From positions 190,880 to 254,879 of the forward strand of contig JALVSY010000007.1 of NCBI GenBank assembly GCA_027036135.1: 64,000 nucleotides of DNA, in the 5' to 3' direction. Below the pieces are notes generated by a model. It had not been told where the DNA came from and made no database searches. It was given only the letters and a program-made list of their open reading frames with translations. A program made the translations under genes and the position numbers. Numbering within the stretch: the stretch's first letter is position 1; every line of letters begins with the position of its first letter. This document shows, piece by piece, positions 9,191 through 18,711 of the stretch. This DNA is from Pyrodictiaceae archaeon (GTDB lineage Archaea > Thermoproteota > Thermoprotei_A > Sulfolobales > Pyrodictiaceae).

Positions 9191-11335
9191 CTAGCTACTT
9201 AGGGACACTATAGAGGTTATTATCATCTCTATTATCGCTATTACCCTTTCTAGGAACATTCTTATCTTCATAGCTATCCAGTCGCTCGGCACTATGCTGC
9301 TTAGCACCTGCTTTGTTGTGTTAAGGGCGTTCTCGAGATATGTCTTTGCAACTGATATGTTTCCGCTTGCAAGGCTCTTCTCAGCCTCCTTGAGCATCTC
9401 CTCAACGCTTTCTAGCTGCTTTATCATTGTCTGATTCCCTTCTAGTTTTGCCAGCTTGGTTACTGCGCTTACTAGGCGCTCAACAACGATAACGCCTCTA
9501 GCTAGGTGCTTGGCCTCTTTCTTACCGAACTTCTGGACTGGTGCTTGTCCTAGTGAGACGAGTATCTTCTTGACAATGGACTCGGCTCTATCTACTAAGT
9601 GTAGTAGTATGTCTATTTTTCTGAACTCTATACTGTTTCTTATACTTTTCAATAGATTGCTTGATCCAGTGGCTGTGCTCGTATTGTTGCTTGATCTATA
9701 GCCTCCTCTCTCCGCTAGCCCGACCCTGGTATCTCTATGGCGCCTGCCCTTCATTTTCGGTGTTGTTGTCTCAGTGTGCGACGGCGTGCTTGTTGATGTC
9801 TCCGTGTGTACCGGCGTTGTGGTTGCTGTGTGACTCGATGCTCTTGTGCTAGTATGCGTAGTCGTGTTGGTCCTTGTGCTGGTTATTGTGGTGTTGCTCA
9901 TTGTCTGGCTCTGGGTTCTGGTACTGCTCGGGTGCTGTGCTTGCTGGCCTTGGAGCTGCTCTCTGTATTGTTTTAGCGCCTCTTTGAACTCCTCGAGCGC
10001 TGTGAGCGCCACATTAGCTGCTTTGACTACCTCCTCTTGGCTCGCCTCGCCGGCTCTGTACTCCTCTAAGATGCTTACTAGTTTTGTTAGGTTTCCTAAG
10101 GCATGGTTGTACTGTGTTGATAGGTTGCTTGGCACGAGGTTCTTTGCCGCTCTTAGCTCTAGTGCCACCAGTTTTAGTGCTAGTATCTCTCTATCGATGC
10201 TCTTTATCGGCATAATTGGTATCGGTATTATGTGGAACTTCTTGAATATCGGTGCTATTAGTCTAGGCATCATGTGCCTTATCTTTATTATCTCTATGAT
10301 GTCGCCGAGGCCATGTAGTCTTGGTAGCTCGGTCTTAGTCTTGTTAATTACTTGCTCATAGTGCTCAAGTATCTGCTTAAGTATAGCTACTTCTCTCTCT
10401 AGTATCTGTGCAGCTCTTACCCTGCCTTCTTGTCTTAGCTTCTTAGCCTCCTCGGTTAGGTTGTCTATCTTTTTCTCAAACATCTCCATCATTCTATGTA
10501 GTGTCTGCATAGCCTTGCAGGCATGAGGCTCTGCTATAGCTATTCTCGCTTGAGTAATTAGGCTTGAAGCATTCTTTACAAATTCCCTCACTCTCGTCTC
10601 TAGAGCCTTAGTCTCGTTAAGTGCTTGGCTGAGGCTCATGTTGCCTACTAGGATTGCTTGTCTCAACACCAGGGTCTCATTGAGCAGCTGCTTGTCTAGT
10701 GTTATGGTCTTGTTAACCTCTGTTATCATTTCCCCTAGCTTCTTAGTGGCATTGTCGCATGCCACTCCGCTTCTCTCTGCCCAGTGCAGTGAGGCCTCTA
10801 GGTGATGCAGTGTGAATATGAGTGAGGCCATAACGGCTCTCTCTAGGGCAGCGAGCTTATTGATCCTGGCCAATAGCTTAGTTGCTGTGACGTTAATGCG
10901 AGCTACGTGGCTCGCATAGAGCTTAGCAGCCTCTGCTACCAGTAGCCCGAGTTCCTTGAAGAGCTTGGCTGCCTCTTGGCGCGCTTCATCGGGCTTGCCT
11001 TGCTTAACTAGGTTCTCTATCTCCGGTATAGTATTGTTTATCTCCTGGAGCTTTGTCCATAGGCTAGAGTTGCTAGGCACACCCCACATCTTGAAGAGCG
11101 CTGCAACATTTTCTACACTCATATTTAGAGCTATTACTATGCCGTATCCAGCGTTAGTATTTGTAATATTACTAGTAACGGTTACATTTGCTGAGGCACT
11201 AGCTTCTCCCTGTTGTGCTTTAGCTAGCTGGGCTAGTGGACCTATACTGGCTAGTAACATTACACCTACTACTAATAGGGCTGCTAGGGTCCTGGGCCCT
11301 ATTCCTCTCATGGATCGGGTCACCTTTTGGCTCAC
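9191..11335 (-). CDS. Large secreted/surface alpha-helical protein with Ser/Thr-rich linker
   Basis: N-terminal signal sequence (LAALLVVGVMLLASIGPLAQLAKAQ), many NxT/S sequons, long helical repeats, TSTRTNTTTHTSTRASSHTATTTP linker. Confidence 0.75.
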   Translation of the reverse strand: MSQKVTRSMRGIGPRTLAALLVVGVMLLASIGPLAQLAKAQQGEASASANVTVTSNITNTNAGYGIVIALNMSVENVAALFKMWGVPSNSSLWTKLQEINNTIPEIENLVKQGKPDEARQEAAKLFKELGLLVAEAAKLYASHVARINVTATKLLARINKLAALERAVMASLIFTLHHLEASLHWAERSGVACDNATKKLGEMITEVNKTITLDKQLLNETLVLRQAILVGNMSLSQALNETKALETRVREFVKNASSLITQARIAIAEPHACKAMQTLHRMMEMFEKKIDNLTEEAKKLRQEGRVRAAQILEREVAILKQILEHYEQVINKTKTELPRLHGLGDIIEIIKIRHMMPRLIAPIFKKFHIIPIPIMPIKSIDREILALKLVALELRAAKNLVPSNLSTQYNHALGNLTKLVSILEEYRAGEASQEEVVKAANVALTALEEFKEALKQYREQLQGQQAQHPSSTRTQSQTMSNTTITSTRTNTTTHTSTRASSHTATTTPVHTETSTSTPSHTETTTPKMKGRRHRDTRVGLAERGGYRSSNNTSTATGSSNLLKSIRNSIEFRKIDILLHLVDRAESIVKKILVSLGQAPVQKFGKKEAKHLARGVIVVERLVSAVTKLAKLEGNQTMIKQLESVEEMLKEAEKSLASGNISVAKTYLENALNTTKQVLSSIVPSDWIAMKIRMFLERVIAIIEMIITSIVSLSS

Positions 11336-11401
11336 CTCTGCTCCCCAAGGGGTTGGTTGGTTGTTTCTTTCCTTTTGAGCCCCGCGTATCGCCTAGTCCT
11401 T

Positions 11402-11434
11402 GGAACGGTGTCGGAACGGTCGCGGAACGGGGGC
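11402..11434. repeat. Three tandem 11-bp repeats GGAACGGNNNC in divergent promoter region
   Basis: GGAACGGTGTC / GGAACGGTCGC / GGAACGGGGGC. Confidence 0.8.
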
Positions 11435-11510
11435 TCGGGCTATGTTGCAGAGTAATTGTAAATTGAGTCCCCCAGATGCATCATTGTTAGGGATATGGGG
11501 GATTCCCCTT

Positions 11511-12914
11511 ATGGGTGCTATTCGTTCACCAATAGTCGTTGCTGTTGGTGGTCTTGATCCGAGTGGTGGTGCTGGCCTCGCTGCTGATATTCTTGCTGCG
11601 AGTAGTCTTGGCGTACACGTTGCCCCGGTAGCTGCTGTGCTAACTGTGCAAGATACCGGGGGCTCTGTCTATGCGAGGCCGGTGGAGCCCTGGGTTCTGG
11701 GTTCTCAGCTTGAGCGCGTAATGAGCGACTTTGGGGCGAGGGTTATCAAGACGGGGGTTCTTGGCTCTGTTTCTAATCTCCTCGTGGTCGCCGAGGCTGT
11801 GAGGAGTACTGGAGCAGTACTCGTCGTCGATACAGTATGGGAGACGGGCAGTGGTGACCCATTGGTCGAGGACGTGGAGGCCTATGTGGCTGCACTGCGT
11901 AGTAGGCTTATCCCGTTAGCTGAGGTAGTTACTCTCAATGCTACCGAAGCCTCTAAGATAACTGGTATTAATGCTGGGTCACGCGTGGAGGCTGTGAGGG
12001 CGGCGCGCTTCGTTGTTGAGCGGCTTGGCGCGAGAATGGCTATTGTTAAGGGTGGCCACGTTGAGCCTTGGGGCAGTGTTGTCTATGATGCCGTCTATGA
12101 TGCTGATAGGGGCGAGTTCTTCCTAGAGCACCCAAGGCTGTCTCCCTGTGGTGAGCGAGGCCTCCATGGCACCGGATGCACTTTTGCCGCAAGTATTGCT
12201 GCTGGACTAGCCCTTGGCTTATCACGGGTCGAGGCTGCTAGGCTCGCTGAGAGCATTGTCTACGAGGCTATTAGGTTCGCGAAGAATATTGGGCGTGGTA
12301 GGTGCCCTGTCTCCCCACTAGCCTATGTGTATAGGAGTGCTAGTCTCCTCGATGCAATGGCTGGTGTTAGGAGAGCCGCTGAGTACCTTGTAGAGAACTC
12401 TGATGTATTGCTGGGCTATGTGCCGGAGGTTGGGATAAACATTGCCGAGATAATACCCGGTGCCGACAGCGCTGAAGACGCTGCTGGTATTGTGGGGAGA
12501 GTAGTTAGGGCTGGCCGAAGGCTCGTAATGGCCGGATGCCCTTGGCCCGGCGGCTCCAGTCACATGGCGCGCTTAGCTATAGCAGCTCATCGCCTGGATT
12601 CCTCTATTCGTGCTGCTGGAAACCTTGTGTACCGTGAAGAGCTAGTCCGCGCTGCTAGAGTGCTTGGTCTCAGCGTCTTTAGGGCTAGGCGGGAGGAGGA
12701 GCCTAGTAGTAGAGAAGGCTCAACGATGCAGTGGCTGGTTAGGAGAGCCTACGAGGAGCTAGGCATGGTGCCACGCGTCATATACGATACTGGTGCGCCT
12801 GGAAAGGAGGCCATGGTGAGAGTGCTCGGCTCTAGTGCTCTCGAGGTAGCAGGGCTCATGGTTAGGCTTGCTCTCGTAGCGGGCAGGGCTACGAGGAATA
12901 CTTATAAGGATTAG
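11511..12914 (+). CDS. thiDN: Bifunctional hydroxymethylpyrimidine kinase / thiamine-phosphate synthase (ThiD-ThiN fusion)
   Basis: VVAVGGLDPSGGAGLAADI, KGGH, HGTGCTFAASIAAGLALG (ThiD); C-terminal VPEVGINIAEIIPGA...YDTGAPGKEAMVRVLG (ThiN). ATG at 11511 preferred. Confidence 0.92.
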   Translation: MGAIRSPIVVAVGGLDPSGGAGLAADILAASSLGVHVAPVAAVLTVQDTGGSVYARPVEPWVLGSQLERVMSDFGARVIKTGVLGSVSNLLVVAEAVRSTGAVLVVDTVWETGSGDPLVEDVEAYVAALRSRLIPLAEVVTLNATEASKITGINAGSRVEAVRAARFVVERLGARMAIVKGGHVEPWGSVVYDAVYDADRGEFFLEHPRLSPCGERGLHGTGCTFAASIAAGLALGLSRVEAARLAESIVYEAIRFAKNIGRGRCPVSPLAYVYRSASLLDAMAGVRRAAEYLVENSDVLLGYVPEVGINIAEIIPGADSAEDAAGIVGRVVRAGRRLVMAGCPWPGGSSHMARLAIAAHRLDSSIRAAGNLVYREELVRAARVLGLSVFRARREEEPSSREGSTMQWLVRRAYEELGMVPRVIYDTGAPGKEAMVRVLGSSALEVAGLMVRLALVAGRATRNTYKD

Positions 12915-13042
12915 AAGCTGATTAGCTGGCGGTACGTTATCGGGCTAAGCCCTAAATACTCCTAGCCGCTCATAGCCCTTATCCACGGATATTGCACACA
13001 CCACGTATAATAATACACCATGGTTGCTCGTAGAGGGATTAC

Positions 13043-13828
13043 TTGGTGCTCGTCTTGGGCGATGAAGCCGCTGTACTCGTGGTCCGGGACCTGGTTAAGC
13101 GCTACTCGGGCGGTGTTACCGCTCTTCGCGGAATATCGTTTAGTGTTGAGAAGGGAGAGGTCTTCGGGCTTGTTGGCCCCAATGGGGCTGGGAAGAGCAC
13201 CACCTTCAAGATAATAGCTACGCTGCTTAAACCGAGTAGCGGCACAGTGGTTGTTGACGGCGTTGATGTTGTGAGGGAGCCGCTTGAAGCTAGGAAGAGG
13301 ATAACGTTTGTCCCAGAGGAGGTTGGTGGTTATCGCCGCCTCACGGGGCTGGAGTACCTACGCTTCATAATCAGTGCGTATCTCTCGGCGCGCGGTGAGG
13401 AAAGAGGCATAGACAGGGTTGTGGTTGAGGCTGCTAAGCTCACGGGGCTCGATTACGAGACCCTGGCCTCTACCAAGATGAGTGATTACAGCAAGGGCAT
13501 GAAGAGAAGGGTACAGGTAGCGTGGGCCCTCGTGGTTAGGCCCCGGCTAGCTATCCTCGATGAGCCTACCTCGGGTCTCGATGTTGAGGCTAGCTATGAG
13601 CTCCGCAGAATAATTAAGGAGTACGCGAAGACTCACGGCGTCTCTGTTCTCCTGTCAAGCCACAACATGCTCGAGGTTGAGCATCTCTGCGACCGTGTCG
13701 CTCTCATATCGCGTGGCAGGATAATCGAGGAGGGCTCTCCCCGCGAAATAGTTGAGAAGTACGGGGCGGAGAACCTCGAGGAGGCCTACATGAAGGCCAT
13801 GAAGCAGAGGGGTGGAAGCGTTGCATAG
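13043..13828 (+). CDS. ABC transporter ATP-binding protein
   Basis: Walker A GPNGAGKST, signature YSKGMKRRVQ, Walker B LAILDEPTSGLD. Confidence 0.92.
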   Translation: MVLVLGDEAAVLVVRDLVKRYSGGVTALRGISFSVEKGEVFGLVGPNGAGKSTTFKIIATLLKPSSGTVVVDGVDVVREPLEARKRITFVPEEVGGYRRLTGLEYLRFIISAYLSARGEERGIDRVVVEAAKLTGLDYETLASTKMSDYSKGMKRRVQVAWALVVRPRLAILDEPTSGLDVEASYELRRIIKEYAKTHGVSVLLSSHNMLEVEHLCDRVALISRGRIIEEGSPREIVEKYGAENLEEAYMKAMKQRGGSVA

Positions 13829-15050
13829 CCTTGGCATGCTGTTGCGTAAGGAGCTCTACACGCTTCTCCGCGAGCCGATGGTAAGGGTAATGATTATCCT
13901 GCCCTTCATAATCTATGCCTCTATGTCGCCGTTCTACGGCTCCGCTGTGAAGCAGGTTGAGGAGGCAGCTAAGCTGCACGGCGCGAGGCTGGCTATAGTC
14001 GCGTGTAGCAAGGAGGACCTCAACGTCGCTAAGACTATTGCTGCTATGCTCCGCGCTAAGGGGGTTAACGCATCCGCGCTCAGTGGCTGCAACCCCCTGG
14101 ACGCGATGAGGAGGGGTTATAACGTCGTCGTGGTGCTGGGCAAGAACTTTGTCCAAAACCTAGTGGCTGGCAAGGCCCGTGTAGAGATCTACGTTAAGGG
14201 CAGCGTGAGTAGCCTTAGCAAGACACTGGCTCTCCCCGGGGCTGCTCTTAGCTACGTGTCACAAGCACTATCGCCGAGCAACCGGACTAGGGTTGAGGCC
14301 CAGGAGTACCTGGTTGTGAACAATCGTGTCTGGAGCTATGAGCAGCTCAACAACCTCTACGGCACCGCTAATTTCCTCACATTCGCTGTGTTCTTCATAA
14401 TATTCCCTGCTGCGTCGCTGGGCGCGACACTGATAGGCGCGGAGAGGGAGGAAAGGACCCTAGAGGTTCTCTTCAGCCTACCGATACGGCGCAGGGACAT
14501 AGCTGTCGCGAAGAGTGTTGCAGCGCTACTAGCAGGGCTATTGACGGCGGTCTCGGCTATAGCTGGGATAGCTATATTCATGAGCAAGATCGGGGCACCG
14601 CTCCGCGCAAGCGGGTATACCTGGGGCGATATAGGGCTCTACGCGGCGGCAATAGGTGTGGAGGCTCTACTAGCAGCAGTACTGGCGCTCATAGTCGGGT
14701 TGTTCAGCACGACTATGCGGGGGGCGCAGGCAGCTGCCTCGATAGTCGTGTTCCCGGCATTTATACCAGCGTTCCTGCTCGTAACCGGGCTGCCGGTCTC
14801 CTACCTCTTCGCTGCCGTACCATTCACCGCGACGCTCTACGCCGCGCTAAGCCCCCTCATAGGTAGCAGCTACACAGTGGCAGCACTGGTTGCACAGGGG
14901 GCGGAGACCCTGGCGGCACTAGCCGTGCTGGCATGGCTCCTCGAGACCGAGGTAGCAGTGACTGGGCCGGAGACCCTGAAGAGGCTGAGGAAGAGACTAG
15001 GGAGGCGGAGAAGAGGCGGGCTCATGACCTTCTTGGCGAGAAGAGCTTAA
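13812..15050 (+). CDS. ABC-2 type transporter permease
   Basis: Overlaps the preceding ATPase; multi-TM, GAEREERTLEVLFSLPIRRRDIAVAK. Confidence 0.88.
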   Translation: MEALHSLGMLLRKELYTLLREPMVRVMIILPFIIYASMSPFYGSAVKQVEEAAKLHGARLAIVACSKEDLNVAKTIAAMLRAKGVNASALSGCNPLDAMRRGYNVVVVLGKNFVQNLVAGKARVEIYVKGSVSSLSKTLALPGAALSYVSQALSPSNRTRVEAQEYLVVNNRVWSYEQLNNLYGTANFLTFAVFFIIFPAASLGATLIGAEREERTLEVLFSLPIRRRDIAVAKSVAALLAGLLTAVSAIAGIAIFMSKIGAPLRASGYTWGDIGLYAAAIGVEALLAAVLALIVGLFSTTMRGAQAAASIVVFPAFIPAFLLVTGLPVSYLFAAVPFTATLYAALSPLIGSSYTVAALVAQGAETLAALAVLAWLLETEVAVTGPETLKRLRKRLGRRRRGGLMTFLARRA

Positions 15051-15107
15051 AGACCCTGCGAAGCAGTTACGGAAACAACTCTAAACAATACATGGTGAAG
15101 AGCTGCC

Positions 15108-15341
15108 TTGGCGCGCAAGGTCAGGCTAGGCGCAGTAGTCTATAAGGAGACTGAAGAGGATGGGACAACCTGGTACATAGCTGTCGAGCCCATGAGCGGG
15201 GCACAGGCGCAAGGAGAGACACTCGAGGAAGCCCTTGAGAGGCTAAAGGAAGAGGTAGCTAAGATGAGTGATGCCTGGTGCGAGTCCGAGATAAGGGAAG
15301 CCGTTGATGCTAGGCTCATAGAGGTAGAGCTACCCGAGTAG
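15108..15341 (+). CDS. Small HicB-like protein
   Basis: GETLEEALERLKEEV pattern typical of HicB-like folds; no hicA visible beside it. Confidence 0.6.
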   Translation: MARKVRLGAVVYKETEEDGTTWYIAVEPMSGAQAQGETLEEALERLKEEVAKMSDAWCESEIREAVDARLIEVELPE

Positions 15342-15392
15342 ACAGGAAAGTGATAACAAGACTCTCTGATTACTGTAATACCTCCTTGGCCC

Positions 15393-15878
15393 CTAGTACC
15401 CCATTTTTCTCGCAGCAATTATACTGATCGTTATAGCTGCGAGGCTCAGTGCTTCGAGTATAAGTGCCGCGAGGCTCGCCTCTGCTAGGAATCGGCCGCC
15501 AGCATAGATGTGGTAGACTAGTATTGTTAGGCTCCACGTCCTCGGCACAGAGACCGAGAGTGTTGCACCGAATTCTCCGAGGCTAGCAGCCGCCGCGAGA
15601 CCCGCCGCGACCGCTACTGAGGGGGCTGCTGAGCCTAGGAGGTGGCGCAGGTACTTCGAGCCACGAAGACCTATGGATAGCATGTGCTCAGTTATCTCTC
15701 TGGGGAACCTCGCTAATGCTTCTCCCAGCACCCGTGAAGCCAAGGGAAGCGCGGCCGCTGTATGGGCTAGGAGTATTAGCGGCACAGTCGCCGCGACTGG
15801 CGACATGATCCTGGTCAGTGCGTTGTAGTACGTTATCACCGCTGCCACGCCATACGCGACCGGAGTCACAGCTATCAA
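15393..15878 (-). CDS. ABC transporter permease, C-terminal half (BPD type)
   Basis: EHMLSIGLRGSKYLRHLLGSAAPSVAVAAGLAAAASLGEFGATL resembles the EAA loop; overlaps preceding ORF by 4 nt. Confidence 0.75.
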   Translation of the reverse strand: MIAVTPVAYGVAAVITYYNALTRIMSPVAATVPLILLAHTAAALPLASRVLGEALARFPREITEHMLSIGLRGSKYLRHLLGSAAPSVAVAAGLAAAASLGEFGATLSVSVPRTWSLTILVYHIYAGGRFLAEASLAALILEALSLAAITISIIAARKMGY

Positions 15879-16969
15879 CGAGAGAGCCGTAATAGAGGAG
15901 ACCCGCCACGGGCAACCACGAGCCCGAGCACGAGGCTAAGCACAACAGTGAACCCTGCATAGGCAAGGCTATTGATCACCGCGCCGCCGAGACCAGGACC
16001 CATGGAGGAGAGCTTCTCGAGCTCAGAGAGACTAGCACCCATTGCCTCCCAGCCTATCCCTAGCAATGGTGCATAGAGGTACACGATGACAAGAACCGTG
16101 TAGATAGCCGCGAGGACGCGGTAGGGGCCACGGAGCCTCAGCATACCATGACCCCTGGCAGCGAGGGGGGAGGGAACACCCCGGGCTAGCAAGTACATAA
16201 TGATTGCCGAGAAAAGCACAGCAAGCCCGAGCTCTACGAGTGCTAGCACAGCCGCGAGGCCTTGTAGGCCAGGGACGCCGGGGAACCCGTAGTAGAGGCT
16301 ATAGAGCCATGCCTCCAGCGTATAGTACCTATAGGCAGCCCCTGCTACGAGCAATGGGGCCGCGCTAGCAAAGGAGTAGAGGAAGGCTATGCCCCAGGCC
16401 TGGAGCGCTCCACGAAAAGTCAGGGGGAGGAGGGCGCGGAGCCAGAGACGGGGGCCACGTAGCCCCATTAGCTCTACCTGCTCCACGACACTCCTCTCCG
16501 TGGCAGCTGCCGCCGCCGCCGTCATCGCTGCTGCGAAGCCTATGTTGAAGTAGCTATGGAGCGTCACTACTCCCGTCCAGCCCTCTGCGAGGAGCCGCGT
16601 GAAGCCCAAGTGGCTTGAGACCAGGCCGCCTTCGCCGTAGAGTATGCGGAGCCCAATAGCAGCCGCTACTACGGGGGACATGAAGGGGGCTAGCGACGCT
16701 ACAACAGCTATCCTTGCCAGCTTCGAGTCATAGAACCCGGCGAGAACTCCTAGAGGCCACCCAGTGAGCGTAGCTAGCGACGCACTTAGCACCGCTTGTC
16801 CAATACTCCAGGCGAGGACCCATGCAAGGCTGAAGGGCGGGCTAGTACTAGGGGGCCAGGAGAGCCACACAGCCACGAACACGGGGGCTATGTAGAGAAC
16901 CACTACTAGCCACGACAAAGCGACTAGTGCTTTACCGAGGCTGCCCAAGGGGTCCCAGTTACTGGGCAT
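15875..16969 (-). CDS. ABC transporter permease, N-terminal portion (ThiP/FbpB-like)
   Basis: EQVELMGLRGPRLWLRALLPLTFRGALQAWGIAFLYSFASAAPLLVAG; ends GLVVARGGSPLLRLSR just as a second permease module begins. Confidence 0.78.
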   Translation of the reverse strand: MPSNWDPLGSLGKALVALSWLVVVLYIAPVFVAVWLSWPPSTSPPFSLAWVLAWSIGQAVLSASLATLTGWPLGVLAGFYDSKLARIAVVASLAPFMSPVVAAAIGLRILYGEGGLVSSHLGFTRLLAEGWTGVVTLHSYFNIGFAAAMTAAAAAATERSVVEQVELMGLRGPRLWLRALLPLTFRGALQAWGIAFLYSFASAAPLLVAGAAYRYYTLEAWLYSLYYGFPGVPGLQGLAAVLALVELGLAVLFSAIIMYLLARGVPSPLAARGHGMLRLRGPYRVLAAIYTVLVIVYLYAPLLGIGWEAMGASLSELEKLSSMGPGLGGAVINSLAYAGFTVVLSLVLGLVVARGGSPLLRLSR

Positions 16970-17193
16970 GCCTAATCAATCCCTCGGGGAAAACAATGGA
17001 GCTCCTCAATACTGACTAAGATGATGTATCCCCACCTTTCCCGTGCTCCACGGCTTGCTCGGGCAAAGAGGAACTATCGGTGTTATTAGTGGGCTGCGCC
17101 CCGGTATTCCCTCCTCCCCTTAGCACTACGTGTCTAGCCGCTTAAATACCGGGATTCTGGGCTATGAATGCCTCTTAGCGGTGGGTCGTTACT

Positions 17194-17919
17194 ATGCCTA
17201 AGCCCCCACTTACTGTCGAGAGGCTGCAACCATTCATAGGCGAGGTAGTCTACGACCCCTATGGCAGGGTCCTAGGTAAGCTGGTTAGCCTCGAGAGCGA
17301 CGTGGACGGGACCGTGCAGACAGTAGTGGTTGAGACCGAGTCTCGAACCATAACCTTTGTCCCAGCCGAGGCGGTTGACCTCCGGGACGGCCGCGTAGTA
17401 GTGTGGCCCGAGTGGAAGACACTAGCCTACAAGGTCATCTCAAGCTATCAGCGAGCACTAAAGAGGCTACGCGGCCTCGAGGACATGTATAGCAGGAACG
17501 AGGTACCGAGCACTGTTTACAGGGAGATGAGGAAGAAGCTGGACAAGAGTCTAGAAAAGCTCAAGGACGAGGCCAAGAAGCTCAAAGCACTCCTAAACCA
17601 GAGGAAGAACGACATAGAGGACGAGAACCTCAAACTAGACCGCGCAATAGCCAACCTAAAGATGAGCTACCTAGCAGGCGAGATAAACGAGAAAGCCTAC
17701 AAGATAGCCATAGACCACCTCAGAAACGCTAAGGATAGCAATGCACGCGAGCTCGAGGACATAAAGGAGACAAGGTCAAAGATAGAGAGCCTAGAACACG
17801 GCGCAATAGAGTTCACCAAGAAGCATGAAGAGGAGAAGATACCGGAGCCCGCTAAGCCCGAGGCACCAACAGCACCAACAGCGACGCAGCCAATACCAGT
17901 GAAGTTAATCGAAGGCTAG
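17194..17919 (+). CDS. cdvA: Cell division protein CdvA
   Basis: N-terminal PRC-barrel-like domain, long coiled coil, C-terminal tail ...TQPIPVKLIEG typical of the CdvB-binding peptide. Confidence 0.92.
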   Translation: MPKPPLTVERLQPFIGEVVYDPYGRVLGKLVSLESDVDGTVQTVVVETESRTITFVPAEAVDLRDGRVVVWPEWKTLAYKVISSYQRALKRLRGLEDMYSRNEVPSTVYREMRKKLDKSLEKLKDEAKKLKALLNQRKNDIEDENLKLDRAIANLKMSYLAGEINEKAYKIAIDHLRNAKDSNARELEDIKETRSKIESLEHGAIEFTKKHEEEKIPEPAKPEAPTAPTATQPIPVKLIEG

Positions 17920-17979
17920 CCTCTAACCGTCTTTTCCCTTACGGCAATACATCATCATCTTTTCCTTTGCCCGATTCTC

Positions 17980-18711
17980 TTAGGTTCTGCTCTTCCTTAT
18001 AGCATAGGCCGCCAGCAATAGAAACACCACGCTCATCAGAAACGATGCCAAGAAAGCCGTTAAGGGAGAGACTACATCACACGAGCCGGTGTAGGAGTAG
18101 CGAATCGCCTCTGTCATAAATGTTAGGGGCTGCGTGAGAGCGATCCAAGCCAGGTAACGAGGCATAAGCGATACTGGTATTATCACATCTGATAGAAACA
18201 TCATAGGGAATCTTACTAGGTTCATTACAACCATCACTTGCTCCGGTTCCTTTATGACAAAGGATAAAAGCACACCGAAGCTTGAGGAGGCAAAGCTAGC
18301 CAGGACTATGGCGAGTACTAAGAGAAGGGCATGTGCCGGCACAACGTGTAGAACAAGATACGCGAGCAGTAATATCGGGATCGCTGACGCCAGGCCTAGG
18401 AAGAAGCTGCTCAGTGTCTTGCCAAGAGCTATACCGGTATAACTGATTGGGAATAGGAGGAGGCGCTCAAAGGAGCCTATTCTCCTCTCAAAGACTATGG
18501 ACATACCGGACATTGATGTTGCCCCGAAGAAGAGCGCGAGCGATATCATGCCCGGTGCTAGCCACGTGGTTAACCCGCCATGCCTAAACATGAATGCCAG
18601 GGCGAAGACAAAGGGGAATAGTATTCCCCAGCTTATTGAGCCAGGCTTCATATAGTACTCTCTTAGATCCTTTACGGCGATATACATTGCCTTCTCTAGC
18701 TCATCGATCAT
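17980..18711 (-). CDS. ABC-2 type transporter permease
   Basis: 6-TM, GATSMSGMSIVFERRIGSFERLLLFPISYTGIALGK. Confidence 0.88.
   Translation of the reverse strand: MIDELEKAMYIAVKDLREYYMKPGSISWGILFPFVFALAFMFRHGGLTTWLAPGMISLALFFGATSMSGMSIVFERRIGSFERLLLFPISYTGIALGKTLSSFFLGLASAIPILLLAYLVLHVVPAHALLLVLAIVLASFASSSFGVLLSFVIKEPEQVMVVMNLVRFPMMFLSDVIIPVSLMPRYLAWIALTQPLTFMTEAIRYSYTGSCDVVSPLTAFLASFLMSVVFLLLAAYAIRKSRT

Noticed and set aside
9846-10361. 171-aa plus-strand hydrophobic ORF antisense to the surface protein
   Set aside because: Hydrophobicity is a by-product of the Thr/Glu/Lys-rich codons on the opposite strand.
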